The notes under the pieces: generated by a model
Database searches by the model: none
Seen by the model: only the letters and a program-made list of their open reading frames with translations
What the model was told of the DNA's origin: nothing
Made by a program: the position numbers and the translations under genes
Origin: Morella rubra
Taxonomy: Eukaryota; Streptophyta; Magnoliopsida; Fagales; Myricaceae
Direction of reading: 5' to 3'
Assembly (NCBI GenBank): GCA_003952965.2
Contig: CM025849.1
Span: 22,453,631-22,517,630 of the forward strand
DNA: 64,000 nucleotides
In this document: in pieces, positions 21,301 through 33,300 of the stretch
Numbering within the stretch: position 1 is the stretch's first letter
Layout of the letters: the number at the start of each line of letters is the position of its first letter

Positions 21301-23470
21301 TCTGTTTCTAGAAATGTCATCTTCCATGACGGTTTCTTCCCTTTCAAACAATTCCCTGTCACATCTACTGGTGACATTGTCTTGCCTAATATCATTTCTG
21401 ATTCTATTCAGTCTTCTTCTATCTCAGTTGCACCCGAGATGATTTCAACTCCAATTTCTTCTTCAACTGAATTTCCAAGTTTTTCAGCTGCATTACCAAA
21501 TTCTACAACTGAATTCCATAGTCCTTCAGTTGTTCATTCTGATTCTGCTAGTCCTCAACATTCTATTCCTTCTATTATTCAGGTCCCTTTTGCAGATGAT
21601 ATTTCACATGACTCTGCTACATCAGTTTCTAATCCTATTGTTTCACCTTTAGTTCCTGATGACTCTAGTACATCAATTTCTCATTCTATTGTTTCACCAG
21701 TAGTTGCTGATTCTATTTTAGCTACAAGAAAGTCATCTAGGCCTAGAAAAACACCTAGTTATTTGAATGATTTTCACTGTCAATTAGTTCTTGATTCTAC
21801 AGCCAAACCGAATCTGTCTAGTGCTTCCCTTTCTCATTCACCTGGTACTCCTTTTTCTCTTAGCTCTTCACTTACATATGACCATCTGTCACCATCTCAT
21901 CGAGCCTATGTCCTTCCTGTGAGCACACATATTGAACTTACACACTTTAGAGATGCTGTTAAGTCAGTTGAATAGCAAGAGGCTATGAACAAAGAAATTG
22001 CAGCTTTAGAGCTCAATAATACCTGGACTGTTTACTCATTACCTGCTGGTCATATTCCTATTGATTGTAAGTGGGTATATAAGCTCAAATTTAGAGCTGA
22101 TGGTTCAGTGGAGAGGCATAAAAACACGTTTGGTTGCTATGGGTTTTACCCAAAAGGAAGGTTTTGACTATTTCGAAACTTTTTCACCTGTTGCAAAATT
22201 GACATATATGAGGTTATTGCTTGCTGTTGCTGTTTCTAGACATTGGCATCTTCAACAACTTCATGCGAACAATGTGTTCCTTCATGATGATCTTCATGAG
22301 GGCATCTACATGAAGTTGCCTCCTAGTTTCACTCGAAAGGGGGAGCATCAAGTCTGCAAGTTAAATAAATCCCTCTATGGTCTTAAGCAGGCCTCTCGGC
22401 AATGGTTTCTTAAGTTCTCAGATTTTTTGTTGGCTAATGGCTTCACTCAATCAAAGGCTGATTACACTTTGTTTACAAGGAAGTCTGCCACTTCATTTCT
22501 TGCTTTACTGGTGTACGTGGATGATATTTTTTTAGCTGGAGATAACTTAGCTTTGATTAATGAATTCAAGGCTGTCATAGACCAGAAGTTTAAGATCAAA
22601 GACTTGGGTCAGCTCAAGTATTTTCTTGGTTTAGAAATAGCTCATTCTACTGCTAGGCTTTCTGTATGTTAGTGAAAATTTGCTCTAGATGTGTTATCTG
22701 ATTCGGGTGTCGCTGGAGCCAAGCCTATCAATACACTAGTAGAACAAAATTTGAAGTTAGTTTGTGATGCTAACGCTCCTCTCTGAGATCCAACTGTGCA
22801 CAGACGGCTCATTGGTCGTCTCCTCTACCTCACAATCACTCGTCCAGACCTCTCCTATGCTCTGCAAATCCTCAACCAATTCATGGATCAGCCTCACCAG
22901 ATGCACCTTGATGCTGCTCATAGGATACTGAGGTATATCAAAGGTTCACCTGGACAGGGGTTGTTCTTTTCAGCTACAAGCTCACTTCACCTCATAGCCT
23001 TTACTGACAGTGATTGGGCCCAGTGTGCTGATACCAGAAGATCAGTCACAGGCTTTTGTATTTTCCTTGGAGATTCTTTGATCTCATGGAAGTCAAAGAA
23101 ACAAACCACAGTTTCAAGATCATTGGCAGAAGCTGAGTATCAGGCGATGGCTTTTACAAGTTGTGAGCTTACTTGGTTGAAGTGTTTGCTTGCTGATTTA
23201 CAAGTCTCTCACTCACAGCCAGCTCTTCTTTTTTGTGACAACCAAGCTGCCATCCATATTGTAGCTAACCCTGTCTTCCATGAGCGAACCAAGCACATCG
23301 AGCTTGATTGCCATTTGGTTTGAGAAAAGCTTCAAGCAGGGCTTATTCGCATATTGCATATTCGGTCTAAAAATCAGTTGGCTGATTTGTTTACTAAGTT
23401 ATTAGGTTCTGAGCAATTTCAGCTTTTATTGTCCAAGATAAACATCCTTAACATGTTCTGTCCATCTTGA
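18370..23470 (+). pseudogene. Degenerate gag-pol of copia-2
   Basis: The ATG at 18370 starts gag, which is cut at 18544 by a 589-bp insert and resumes at 19134. Stops or frame changes follow at about 19395, 19560 and 19780. The zinc knuckle near 19797 has lost two metal ligands (C-S-H-R, and F in place of the last Cys). The protease box reads IVDTRATNHM (about 20132) where the family has DSGA, so the catalytic loop is changed. Integrase: [12 protein letters not shown] (about 20953). [14 protein letters not shown] (about 22372) and YVDDIFLAG (about 22516). RNase [15 protein letters not shown] (about 23003). The frame ends at TGA 23468-23470 beside the polypurine tract. It is clearly dead and older in appearance than copia-1. 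Confidence 0.87.
18545..19133. mobile_element. hAT-like non-autonomous element inserted in copia-2 gag
   Basis: A 589-bp insert is bounded by a perfect 8-bp direct repeat GCGTTGAG (18537-18544 and 19134-19141), the duplication size of hAT transposons. Its ends are imperfect inverted repeats: ATAGGCGGAACCAG on the left and, inverted, AGTGGCGAACCAG on the right. This resembles the CAGxGGCGGAGCCAGG-type ends I associate with Tip100-like hAT elements. The interior is AT-rich and non-coding. Removing it rejoins the gag frame. Confidence 0.82.
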
Positions 23471-23477
23471 CGGGGAG

Positions 23478-23637
23478 TCTTAGCATATGTGATTTTTAAG
23501 CACTCTGTACTTGTATATAAGTAAAAGCTTTGTACACTGTTGGACATTTTATGTAAATATACAAAATTTATTCAACCCTCTCTATCATTCTGTTCTATTG
23601 GCACTCTGTTTTTCACTTCATTGCAATACAATTGACA
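23478..23637 (+). repeat. 3' LTR of copia-2 (internally deleted)
   Basis: A 160-bp copy starting TCTTAGCATATG, preceded by the short polypurine tract CGGGGAG and ending ATTGACA. It lacks the about 60-bp segment present in the 5' LTR. Confidence 0.86.
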
Positions 23638-23984
23638 ATTGCCCGAAGCGCTCTTTGCTCAGTTCGCTGAACAACAATATATTTGCCCTTCTAGGGTAAC
23701 CAATATTCATGCCTGAAGTTTTGCATATTACCATCTGTACAAATACTTGTCCAGGTAACCACTCATGTCCATTTAGGGCAACCAGGTCATTTTCTAGGCA
23801 ATTCACTTATATGGAGATATCACGTGTACATATTTCATTGAATAACAGTAGGTGTCTCTCTCAATGCAAATCTAACTTTAACTGTTCTCTCTTCCAAAGG
23901 CCAAGACGGTTGCTGGTTTTATTAACAAAGTTTAATCTGTAATATTGAATTAATTACTACCAATTCTCTGTGTGCACATAACCA

Positions 23985-24791
23985 ATGATGGCTCTCACAG
24001 CTCGTTTCTTCCAGATAGCCTCCCTGCTTCTTTTGATGGTAGTACTGACTGCCTCTGCGGTTGATTATGGGTACGGTCCTATATCAGAATCAGAGCATGA
24101 GATAAGACGACCTGAGGGACAAAGGCCAGAAGAAAGTGAAAAAGAAGAAAGAAAAGCCACAGCCACCCCACCTCAAACCTGATTATGAGAAAATGGATTC
24201 AGAAGAGAAGGAAATGCAATTTGGTGGTAAGCAAGGGCTTGTTTTTTGTAAATCAGGCCCCAACTTCTTCCAACTTCAGGGTAAGCTCTGCACTTGAATG
24301 ATTTTTCTAACAGATAGATCATCTACTCTACAAATTTAAATAGTTTTGTCAAAATGTGGTAAAAAAGATGGTGTGAAAAAACAATTAATAAAGAGATTGA
24401 AATTCAGGTAATAAAGAGTTATTGGTTAATACATCCTATCTATTAATCTCATTTTTTCCTGATGGTAGGAGCTGTGGCGAGGATAACTTGTCAAGCTATT
24501 GATAATCATGCCTACAACTTGCCTCCTTTCTCCATCTTGAGTTGTGAAACGTATAAAACAGGTTATTTCTTTGCATCCTTTTCCTCTTCAGGGCTTGAAG
24601 ATAAGGTGAAGGCAACAGATTGCAAGGCCTTTCCCCATAGCTCCCAGTTGGAAAATTGCAAAGTTCCGACTGATGTTAACCATGGCCTTAGTGGTGCGCT
24701 CCTTGCTTCTCCTAAAATCCTCGAGGAAAAGAAGATGAAATTATACTCTGTTGGGCCTTTCTTTTACTACCATCAGACAGAAACGAAATAA
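23985..24791 (+). pseudogene. Gene D: divergent Ole e 1-domain proline-rich protein gene with a frameshift
   Basis: Exon 1 is 23985-24280 and exon 2 is 24469-24791, with a 188-bp GT-AG intron at the same position and phase as genes A to C (donor after FFQLQ-G, acceptor before AVARITC). Exon 1 encodes a signal peptide (MMALTARFFQIASLLLLMVV) and then VDYGYGP. In the following charged repeat the frame is lost: reading from the start ends at a TGA about 24180, while the continuing family sequence (KPDYEK, then GLVFCKSG) lies in another frame. One base gained or two lost between about 24120 and 24175 explains it. Exon 2 is open and ends YSVGPFFYYHQTETK. It runs convergently with gene B, 736 bp away. 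Either a recent pseudogene or a sequencing error in an A/G-rich tract. Confidence 0.75.
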
Positions 24792-25527
24792 TCCCTAACG
24801 GTTACTATTTTTTATTGGGAATTTTCTTACTTTTCTATTCTTTATTGTAAGATGGGAACGACCAAGGTTGATTTCATGAATTGGTCATGTCTACGACATG
24901 GTGTGGGATTTTAATTTGCAATATGAATATTTTAAGATATATATATGTTTCTACATCATGTTTTGTTGATTAATACACCTTCTTTATCCCCTCCTATATA
25001 TAGATATCAATATATGAGAACACAAGACATAATGATTTGTACAGATCTGCTACTGTACAAGCTCGAACTTTACCTAAGTAGAAGCTAGCTAGCTATCTGT
25101 TCTGCCAAATCTTCGAAAGGAGTTCATTTCATACAAATAAAAATACAAGAACAAAACTTTTATTCACTCGAAACTGTTCGTTCTGGCTAAATCTCCAAAA
25201 GGATTTAGTGACTGAAGAACACAACTCAATTCCACACAACTTCCCAAACCTCAACTTCGCCATTCATTGAGGAAACAAATAACAAACATAGGTATTTAGT
25301 GTTTTCTAAAACGAAGATATTAGAAAGGTTTCTTGGACTTATTGATTGAACAAAGCTTATTACAAATCTTCTGATCAGATGGCAGAGGCAATGAATCTTT
25401 AGCCTCCACCCACCAATAAAATCAGCAATAAAAAACAGAACTCTCATTCCCGTACATTCCTCCCCACACCACAACTTCAGAAATCAAGTAGAAAAATAAA
25501 TGACTAAGAACATACACATCATTATAT
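24792..25527. other. Spacer between convergent genes D and B
   Basis: No gene. From about 25030 the sequence matches the 3' flanks of genes A and C, including the uninterrupted copia-1 target (AAATCTCCAAAAGG near 25190). Before that it is AT-rich sequence downstream of gene D. Confidence 0.6.
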
Positions 25528-26417
25528 CTAGTAACCATTGGGGAGTGACTGAGGTTTTGAGGTGTAGAAGAAAGGCCCCACAGAGTATAACTTGATATGC
25601 TTGTCGTTGAGGATACGGTAAGAAGAAAGGGAAGCACCACTGATACCGTGGTTAACATCAACAGGAACTTTACAAGTCTCCAGGGGAGAACTATAGAGAT
25701 ATGCCTTGCAGTCCTTAATCTTCCAACCCTTTTTAAGAAATGAATGAAGTAATGTCACGAAGAAATAGCCGTTCGCATCGCATTCGTTACTCAATATGGA
25801 GAACGGAGCTGTCTCGTATCCGTTCTCATCAGTAGCTAGACATGCTATCCTTGCCACAGCTCCTGCATTTACCAATAAATAAAAATAAAAATGAATAACT
25901 CAAACCAAGTCAACGTTATAAATTGGTCTTCTTTTCCTCATGTTTTTTACTCCATTACATAATTAATGAGAACATTAGACCTCTCATACTGTTTGATGAC
26001 TCATTGGACCCATGCTTGCATAAAGATAGCTCTCCTTTCGAATATTAATTGCATGTTGGTAGTTAAAATAAGCAATGATATCGGTGAATGTCACAAAGAA
26101 CAGTTAGACGTAGAGATTACCTTGAATCGGAACATACTTGGAACCCGATTTACATAAAACAACCCCCTCAATTCCAACGATCAGTTCCGGATTTGGTTTC
26201 TCATAATCTGGTTTTGGGGGAGATGTGTATCGTCTCCTTTCAGTTTTGGTTTCTCATGATACTCTGGTTTTGAAGGGAAAGGCTTATCGTTTCCCTCGGT
26301 TTTGGGTTTCCCATAGTCTGGTTTTGGAGCATATCCATAATCGCTAGCAGAGGCAATAACCAACAGGGACAAGAAGAGAAGAAAGGTTGAAGGGATCAAG
26401 AATGGTGTGAAAGCCAT
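25528..26417 (-). pseudogene. Gene B: Ole e 1-domain proline-rich protein gene with a 1-base frameshift
   Basis: The structure equals genes A and C: exon 1 26417-26121, exon 2 25862-25528, both splice sites intact. Exon 1 is 297 bp instead of 298 because a run of six G (plus strand) in A and C is five G here (26216-26220). Translation therefore leaves frame after KLKGDDTHLP and stops within exon 1, before the Ole e 1 domain. Everything else (signal peptide MAFTPFLIPSTFLLFLSL, Lys/Pro-rich stretch, the exon 2 frame and TATA box) is preserved. The shift in a homopolymer could be a real lesion or a base-calling error, and exon 2 shows no further decay. Confidence 0.82.
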
Positions 26418-26482
26418 GTCTTTGTTATGAATACACAAGGAGAACGATGGATGGGTGCAGTGAAGGGGATACAATGCATAAT

Positions 26483-26491
26483 CCTTTTATA
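26483..26491 (-). promoter_or_regulatory. TATA box of gene B
   Basis: TATAAAAGG on the minus strand, 66-74 bp upstream of the ATG, in the same place as in genes A and C. Confidence 0.68.
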
Positions 26492-27541
26492 AGCAGGTGG
26501 TTCAATTATGTTACAATCAGGAAATACAATATGGAATCTTTGAGGAGTTATTTGGTTGCACGATAGCAAATAATGGATATTCTCTGATAAAATATGTAAT
26601 CATAATATTCGCGAACAGCTACTGCTTACCACAAAGAAGGTTCTTGTCGTCAACACAAAGAAGTTTCTATGCTAGAATTAGCAGTCCAAAGCATAGAGAA
26701 AATTTAAAATTTTGAAACTAAACTAATCGGCAAGCTATAAAATTAAAGAATTATTATCATGTGAAGAAAGGGGTAACCAGCATGATGCTTTTTTTTTCTT
26801 CGAAAAAGCGAACTTTGAACTAAAAAACAGCCAGGAAAAGTATTGTAGGTATTCCGGTCTGCTTTTCTTTCAAACAGCACTTGCATATATGCCATACGTA
26901 CTATGATTTATGAAGTTTAGCTTTCATTTTGTTTGAAGTATTGATATATTGATTTAGGATGGCTGCAGGTACAATTTGCTGCAATCCAGTACTTTGTGCG
27001 ACTAGTCCCCTGAAATCGTATGTTCAGTTTTGTTAATTAATAGGATGTGGGAAGGACAAAATTCTACAGCACGTACGTCAGCTCGAACTTGCCAAGTCTC
27101 TGATTAGTAGATATCAAGGAATGTCTTGCAATCCTTCAGCATTTACTTCTCTTCAAGCTATAAGAAATTCTTAAGGGCCCGATAGAACCGATATAATAGC
27201 TACCTGCCTACCATGATACAAGATACAAGCACTCGAGATTTTTATTGCTCTAGAAGCTGTTTCTTCTGGCCAAAATCTCCGAAAAGATTTAATTGCACTT
27301 GAAAAATGCAACACGTGTGAAAATGTGCTGGATGGTAGACTTTGCACTTCGCTCTGTCACCTTGAGGTTACGCAGGACTTCCATCAATTCTTAGAACCTA
27401 GTGGTGATCTCAATCGGACATGTACAGATGCTTTCATGTCGTGCAAACCATAACTTCCTCCTTGCCTTGTTTTGTTTTTTTTTTTTCATGTGGATACCGA
27501 GACTATATCCCTTTATTGAATAGGAAAATGGTAGTCAATAG
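26492..27541. other. Upstream region of gene B
   Basis: Aligns with the regions above genes A and C up to about 27541 (GGAAAATGGTAGTCAATAG), where Ty3/gypsy sequence begins. It contains a CACGTG core at 27312-27317 and the conserved 31-codon ORF at 27289-27384 on the minus strand. No other gene seen. Confidence 0.6.
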
Positions 27542-29023
27542 AACCCTCCTGGGTAGGTCAAGTGGCACTGGGAGCCCCTTTGAGACTGTCCTTTTGCAAG
27601 ATGAAAAAGTGATAGCTTATGCCTCCCGGCAGTTGAAACCCTATCAGGTAAATTATCCGAGCTTTGGCATCGGTAGTGTTTACATTGAAAATTTGGAGAC
27701 ACTATCTCTATGGGAAAAAATGTGAGATTTACACAAATTACAAGAGTCTCAAATACTTCTTCACTCAGGAGGAGTTAAATATCAGACAACGTAGGTGGTT
27801 GGAGTTAATAAAGGATTATGATTGTACAATAAACTTCCACCCAGAAAAGGCCAATGTGGTTGTTGATGCTCTAAGTAGAAAGTCATCCAAAGTGGTGCAA
27901 GCAATCTTGGAGATGCCCCATCATCTTAAGATGGACCTTAAAAGTTTTAAAATTGTAATTGAATTGGTGATAAATGGTGGACGAGCAATTGTGACCGCAA
28001 TGGAAATTCGACCGACCTTGATTGATAGAATCAAGGCAGTCGAGAAGGAAGATAAATAAGTAGAAAGAATAGGGACAGAAGTTCGTAAAGAAAGAGACAT
28101 GGATTTAATATGTCAGAGGACAGTGTCTTGAGGTTTGAGAAGAGGTTATGCACACCTAACGACTCAGAGATGAAGAAGTTGATTCTGGAGTAAGCCCATC
28201 ATTCACTATACGTGGTGCACCCTGGTGGCACAAACATCTATCGAGACTTAAAGCAGTCTTTCTAGTGGAATAATAAGATGATGGGCCATTGAATATTTTG
28301 GAAGGAGAAGAAAACTAATTGCGTAGAAAGAAGATTTAAGCTTGGTAAAGATACTTCGGAGAAACCATCTAGTAGAAGAAGCAACCTGAGAATTACAAGA
28401 GGAGATGTAAGCAAAATACTCTTACCTATTTAGGGATGAATGTGATGTTTAGAATCTCAAGTATGTAACCAAAAGCTTCTTTTCTTTTCTTTTTGTGGGT
28501 TAAGATCTCTATCAATTTGTGCACGTGTCACATGTGTTTATTGTAGCTTTAATCCTTTTAGTATTCAGAAAGTGTCAACCAATGATGCCTACCCACCTCG
28601 ATGATAGGTTTCGGCTATTAGAAATTTCCCTCCAGGTTGTCGACCACGCTAGTGAACGTTGCGAGAGAAAGCAAGGAAAAAAGTTCATGATAAACCCGAG
28701 ACAGGATATGCCCACAACTATACCACTGATGGTATAAATATAATTCAATCCAAGGAGGATAAAGAGGTTCAAATTGAATACAAAATAGAGTCTTCAGAAG
28801 AGACAAAAGAGGACCCAGAATAAAAAGAGAAATGAGCAAGTCTTGAGGAGATGGAGGATGAAGGAACCTGAGGCCTATGTAGATTAGATTTTGAGTTAGA
28901 AGAGGAAGTCTCCAATTATCTAACTTCAGGTACTACTGATATTCAATTATCCATTGAGCAAATTACAAGGATGAAATTTTTATAAGAGAGGGAGAATGTA
29001 ATAGTTTCCTAGCCTATAGGAGA
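27542..29023 (+). mobile_element. 3' fragment of a Ty3/gypsy retrotransposon
   Basis: Broken frames encode the RNase H linked to gypsy RT (VIAYASRQLKPYQ near 27610, then [13 protein letters not shown] near 27735 and VVDALSRKS near 27860). A zinc-binding integrase start follows (HPGGTNIYRDLKQSF near 28220) and then a C-terminal stretch like EEATWE (about 28375). These parts and their order are those of plant chromovirus-type gypsy elements. A purine tract GAGAGGGAGAA (28986-28996) precedes TGTAATAG at 28997, the probable start of a 3' LTR that is cut 27 bp later by the end of CACTA-1. The integrase core is missing. The left end abuts the duplicated upstream region of gene B. Confidence 0.78.
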
Positions 29024-29939
29024 CACTACAACAAAATAGGTTTTGGGTGTCAAACATTTTTGTCACCTAAAGTCAAAATTTTGTCAGCAAAAGTTATTGG
29101 TGTCAAAAAAATTTTGACACCCGGTTTGATAGGAGAAGCATGTCACCCTTATTTTTGGGTAACAATTTGTGAGATTCCTCAAGAAATAGTGTTCAGACGC
29201 CAACATATGTGGTTCGGACAGTTTTCATTTCATGTGACAAACATAAATATGTCACGGATTCTTTTTTTTTTCTGCTCGCATGTCCCATATGAATGCTAAT
29301 TTATTACATGACAAAATCAATTTCCTCATGGAAACCACTGCGAACGTCTCTAATACCGATTCGCACGAAGTGAATTTTTGTGTCAAAATGTAATTTTGTA
29401 AGCAGATTCATCGTCTGCACACTAACAAACAACGTGCGCATTTTATTTTTTTATCCTAAGAAAAAAAATTGCCACGAATATACTGTGTGAACGGCTCCAG
29501 AATATGCAGACGTTGCTTAAACAAGGACGTGAGGACTGTGGAGTTGTGTTCGGACATTTTGCAATGGTAAGACGTGCGGACATTTATTTAGTGCGTGTGG
29601 AAGTGTAACATATCAGTGGACGTCCGGACATTATTAATACGTCCAAACTGCTCTAAATTATAATACGCAATACTCAAATTTAATTTATTTAATTATATAT
29701 TCATTCAATATTAAAACACTATATTAAATATAATATAAAATTAATAACGGTCTACAAATATTTAACTGACATAATAGTAAACAAAATACATAATCAAAAT
29801 CAAATACATAATAAAAAATAACTATTCGCAAAAATACCAAACGAGAAACATAATTATAAAGTCTATACAAGCAGGAGACTAACAAAGTATAAGTAAATAA
29901 TAATGAAAATACATAAACCAGAGACTAGCCTGAATCACG

Positions 29940-30316
29940 ACGATGGCTCGTAGAGATCTTCTCTGACGATGTCATGAACTTGCTCCAAACACTCCTTCAT
30001 AAGATCCACCCGTTTGATGAGTGTCCGGAGCTGTATTGGAACGGTATGAAGATCTTGGTGCCAACTGGGACACGTGTTTTCTCACAGAAAACAGTTTCCA
30101 TCCTCATAGCATTGAGCTCCTGCCTCAAAGCCTTCTCCGTCAGATCAAAATTAGTCTCCAGAACAATCAAGCGGATCTAGAGATCCTTGCACAACTTATG
30201 CATCGGCTTCATTATCGTCCGCATACTCTCCCTCAACTCTACTACCATATCATCCGCCCAAACTAGTCGCTCAGTCAGTCTCCCAACCTTGGTAATACTT
30301 TTCCATAGCGATCCAT
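29940..30316 (-). pseudogene. CACTA-1 copy of a small helical accessory gene
   Basis: The minus-strand ATG is near 30316, within ATGGATCG, preceded by a splice-acceptor-like TTTTTGACAG. The family starts M-D-R and continues into a heptad-like helix around VVELRESMRTI and KALRQELNAM, but frameshifts interrupt this copy. CACTA-2 has the counterpart at 51056-51432. It is not a transposase and I do not recognise the family. Being kept in two elements, it may be an accessory gene of this CACTA lineage. Confidence 0.45.
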
Positions 30317-30389
30317 GACCAACCTGTCAAAAAACTATTCTTTTTTTCTTTTCCTTTTTTCTTAGCAACATGAGATACGACACGGGTTA

Positions 30390-33300
30390 GCTGGTAATCG
30401 CTTCCCAAATGGCTGGAGGCAAAGCACAAAGAGTAATACAGCCAACCAAATCATTCCTTGCACGCCACTTTGTTAACTCATGGGCAGCTTGGTTGCACGC
30501 TCACGGTACCCAATTGATGGACCAGTCAGGATGCTCCTCCCGGTTTCTCCTCAACTCGTAGACTTCCTCCACAATTTCGGGACTTGGTGCATAGGATGTA
30601 TCTGTACATTGGTTATGCAGCATTTGCGAGTCGCCTTCCAGAATGCATTCCTTTGCCCACTCTTACGCCATCTGTAAAGCCATCAAGGCTGCCATACACT
30701 CACCTTTCAGTGGATTGGATCCAACACATTTCCCAGCCCGCGCCTCTTACAGCGAACCCTCCTTATTCCTACAAATAGCTGCAAAGTGAAGAGAATTGAA
30801 CCTAACCGTAGCATCAAAATTTATTTTCAAAGCATCACCAAGGGGAGGATCCCATCTTGTTTTACCCGCTTGAGTCAGTTCCCAAGCAGTTTTATGCTCC
30901 ACGAACCTTCGAAGAGTGTCTCTTGCTAGGACTTCCGCATTCAATACCTCTCCCTGATGGACAGCTCTATTTCTAGCGAACCAGACAGAGTCCATGGCAA
31001 GCGCTGCAAACAATGAAAAATCACTCCCATGTTTTTGGAATTCCACTAGTATTTGGTTGGAGTCCACGACAAAAGAAATCCAGTGGCTAATGGGGAATTG
31101 ACTGAAAACCTCAATATGAAGCGACCACGGAGCTTCTTTCCAAATGACTGGACTAAAAATGCATTGGCAGAATAAATGGCTAGCAGTTTCAGGGGCTTGC
31201 TGACAGAGAGGGCATAGAGCCCAATCGATGGTTTGCTGGTGCATAAATCCTGCTAATCTCCCTCTGAGGGGTAAAGCACCTGCCAACACTTTCCAGACAA
31301 GCATTCGTAAACGATGTTGCATTTTTAGGCTCCATATCATAGACCATATATTCGGTGACGGCACAATAGGAGTGGCTCGAGTTGGAGTTGATAGGCAGAC
31401 TTCACACTAAAGCAACCCTTACAATCAGGCGTCCAAATAAAAGAGTCTTCACCAGTCTCATTCACAATTTTTATCTTCAAAATTGCCTCTGCAGATTGAG
31501 AGTCGAAGTAGTGACGGACAATCTGTTCCTTCCATGAAACTGACTCCTCATTTATCAAATCCCTCACTAAGTTGATGGAGGATGATAGGATCGCTCCTTC
31601 ACGAATAGTCCGCTTGAAACTTTGAAAGATTCTAACCCCGGGACCCGGGGTTCACACCAAATGTTGGCCTTAGACCCTTTTTTGATTTGTCTGCACGCTC
31701 CTTTCGCCACAATGCTTCGAGCCTTGCAAATTCCTCTCCATAGCCATGAGCTATGCTGATTAGGCTCTGCTAATAGAAAGGAAGAATTTCTAAAGTATTT
31801 TGCTTTGAGAGCCAACGGCCAAAGCTGGTTTTTAGTAGTTAGCAGTTGCCACCCGAGTTTAGCCACCATTGCTACATTCAGGTTGTACATATTCCGGATA
31901 CCCAGCCCATCTTCCTCCTTTGATTTGCAAATATTTTCCCAGGCTAAGTGATAATAATGCCTTTGCCCATCTGCCGCAAACCCCACCAGAAGTTTCTGAA
32001 TGCAGAGTCCAACCAATCGCATAAAGATTTAGGAAGTAAGAACACTGACATGCTATACATTGGCAAAGCAGTAACCACGGACTGAATCAAAATTGTTCGC
32101 CCTGCTTGTGATAGGGCGCGAGCTTTCCACCCAGAAATTCTCTTCTCAACTTTGGCTTTGATTCCTTGAAAGCATGATTTTTGGATTTGGGTATCACTAG
32201 TGGCAGGCCCAGATAGTTTCCAAACTGTTGAGGAAGATTGAGGCGCATCAGGTCACATATTCTGGATCTTTGCTCCACTGTCATATTCCGGCTTAAGTGT
32301 AAAAATGATTTCTGCAAGTTAATCGTTGGACCGGACCAGAGCACATATTTCTGCACGCAAGATTTAAGAGTGGAGGCTTCAAAAGAAGTAGCCCTGCAAA
32401 ATAGCATAGCATCATCAGCAAAGAGGAGATGGGAGATAGGAGGTGCCTCCCTGGCAATTTTAATGCCATGGAGGCTCCCCCTATCCTCCTCCCTCTTAAT
32501 TAAACGAGAGAGAGCCTCAGTTACAAGGATAAAGAGAAAAGGGGACAGCGGGTCGCCCTGTCGAAGACCTCTATGGGGATGAAAAAAGCCATAAGGACTC
32601 CCATTAAGCAGAATCGAGAATGATACTGTAGAGATACACTGTGAAATCTAGTGACACCATTTTTCTGAGAAACCCAAACACCTGAGAATCTCCAACAAGA
32701 AGCGTCAGTCTACTTTGTCGTAGGCCTTTTCCATGTCAACTTTGATTGCCATAAGCCCACCTCTACCTTTTTACCGCTTAAGCACGTGCATAATCTCGTG
32801 GACAAGAATTACATTTTCTTGGATCCTCCTATTGGGGACAAATGCCGTTTGTGACTAGGAAATAAGAGATGGCAGCAGTCGTTTTAGTCTTGAGGCCAAA
32901 ATCTTCGCTATAATCTTGTATGAGGTATTGCAAAGACTGATTGGTCTATAGTGGGTGATCAGAGTGGGAATATCAATTTTCGGAATCAAAACTATATTTG
33001 TGGGATTCATCTCTCGCAGCAAATAACCATTCTCAAAGAATTTCCTTACCATTGCCACCACATCATTTTTAACTATACGCCAGTATTTTTGGAAGAATAT
33101 TGGGAAAAAACCATCCGGCCCTGGTGCTTTCGTCGGACCCATACTCCTCACTGCATCCCAGAATTCCATCTCCTCCGGAGTACTACATAACTCAGAATTG
33201 TCAGCCGCTGAAATTTGGTTAGGAAAAGGGCACTCTAACCCTTCAGGGAATCCGGTCGATTGAGCAGAAAAGAGATTCTTGAAGTAGCCCGAAATGTATT

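Larger units (their letters stand above)
18125..23637 (+). mobile_element. Copia-2: short-LTR Ty1/copia retrotransposon with both LTRs
   Basis: LTRs are 18125-18350 and 23478-23637, flanked by a perfect 5-bp target duplication ATTGC (18120-18124 and 23638-23642). The primer site TGGTATCAGAGC directly follows the 5' LTR. The 3' LTR lacks about 60 bp that the 5' LTR has (the TAAAAGTCTG to TTAGTT segment near 18153-18212). A hAT-like element interrupts gag. The element separates gene A from gene D. Confidence 0.92.
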
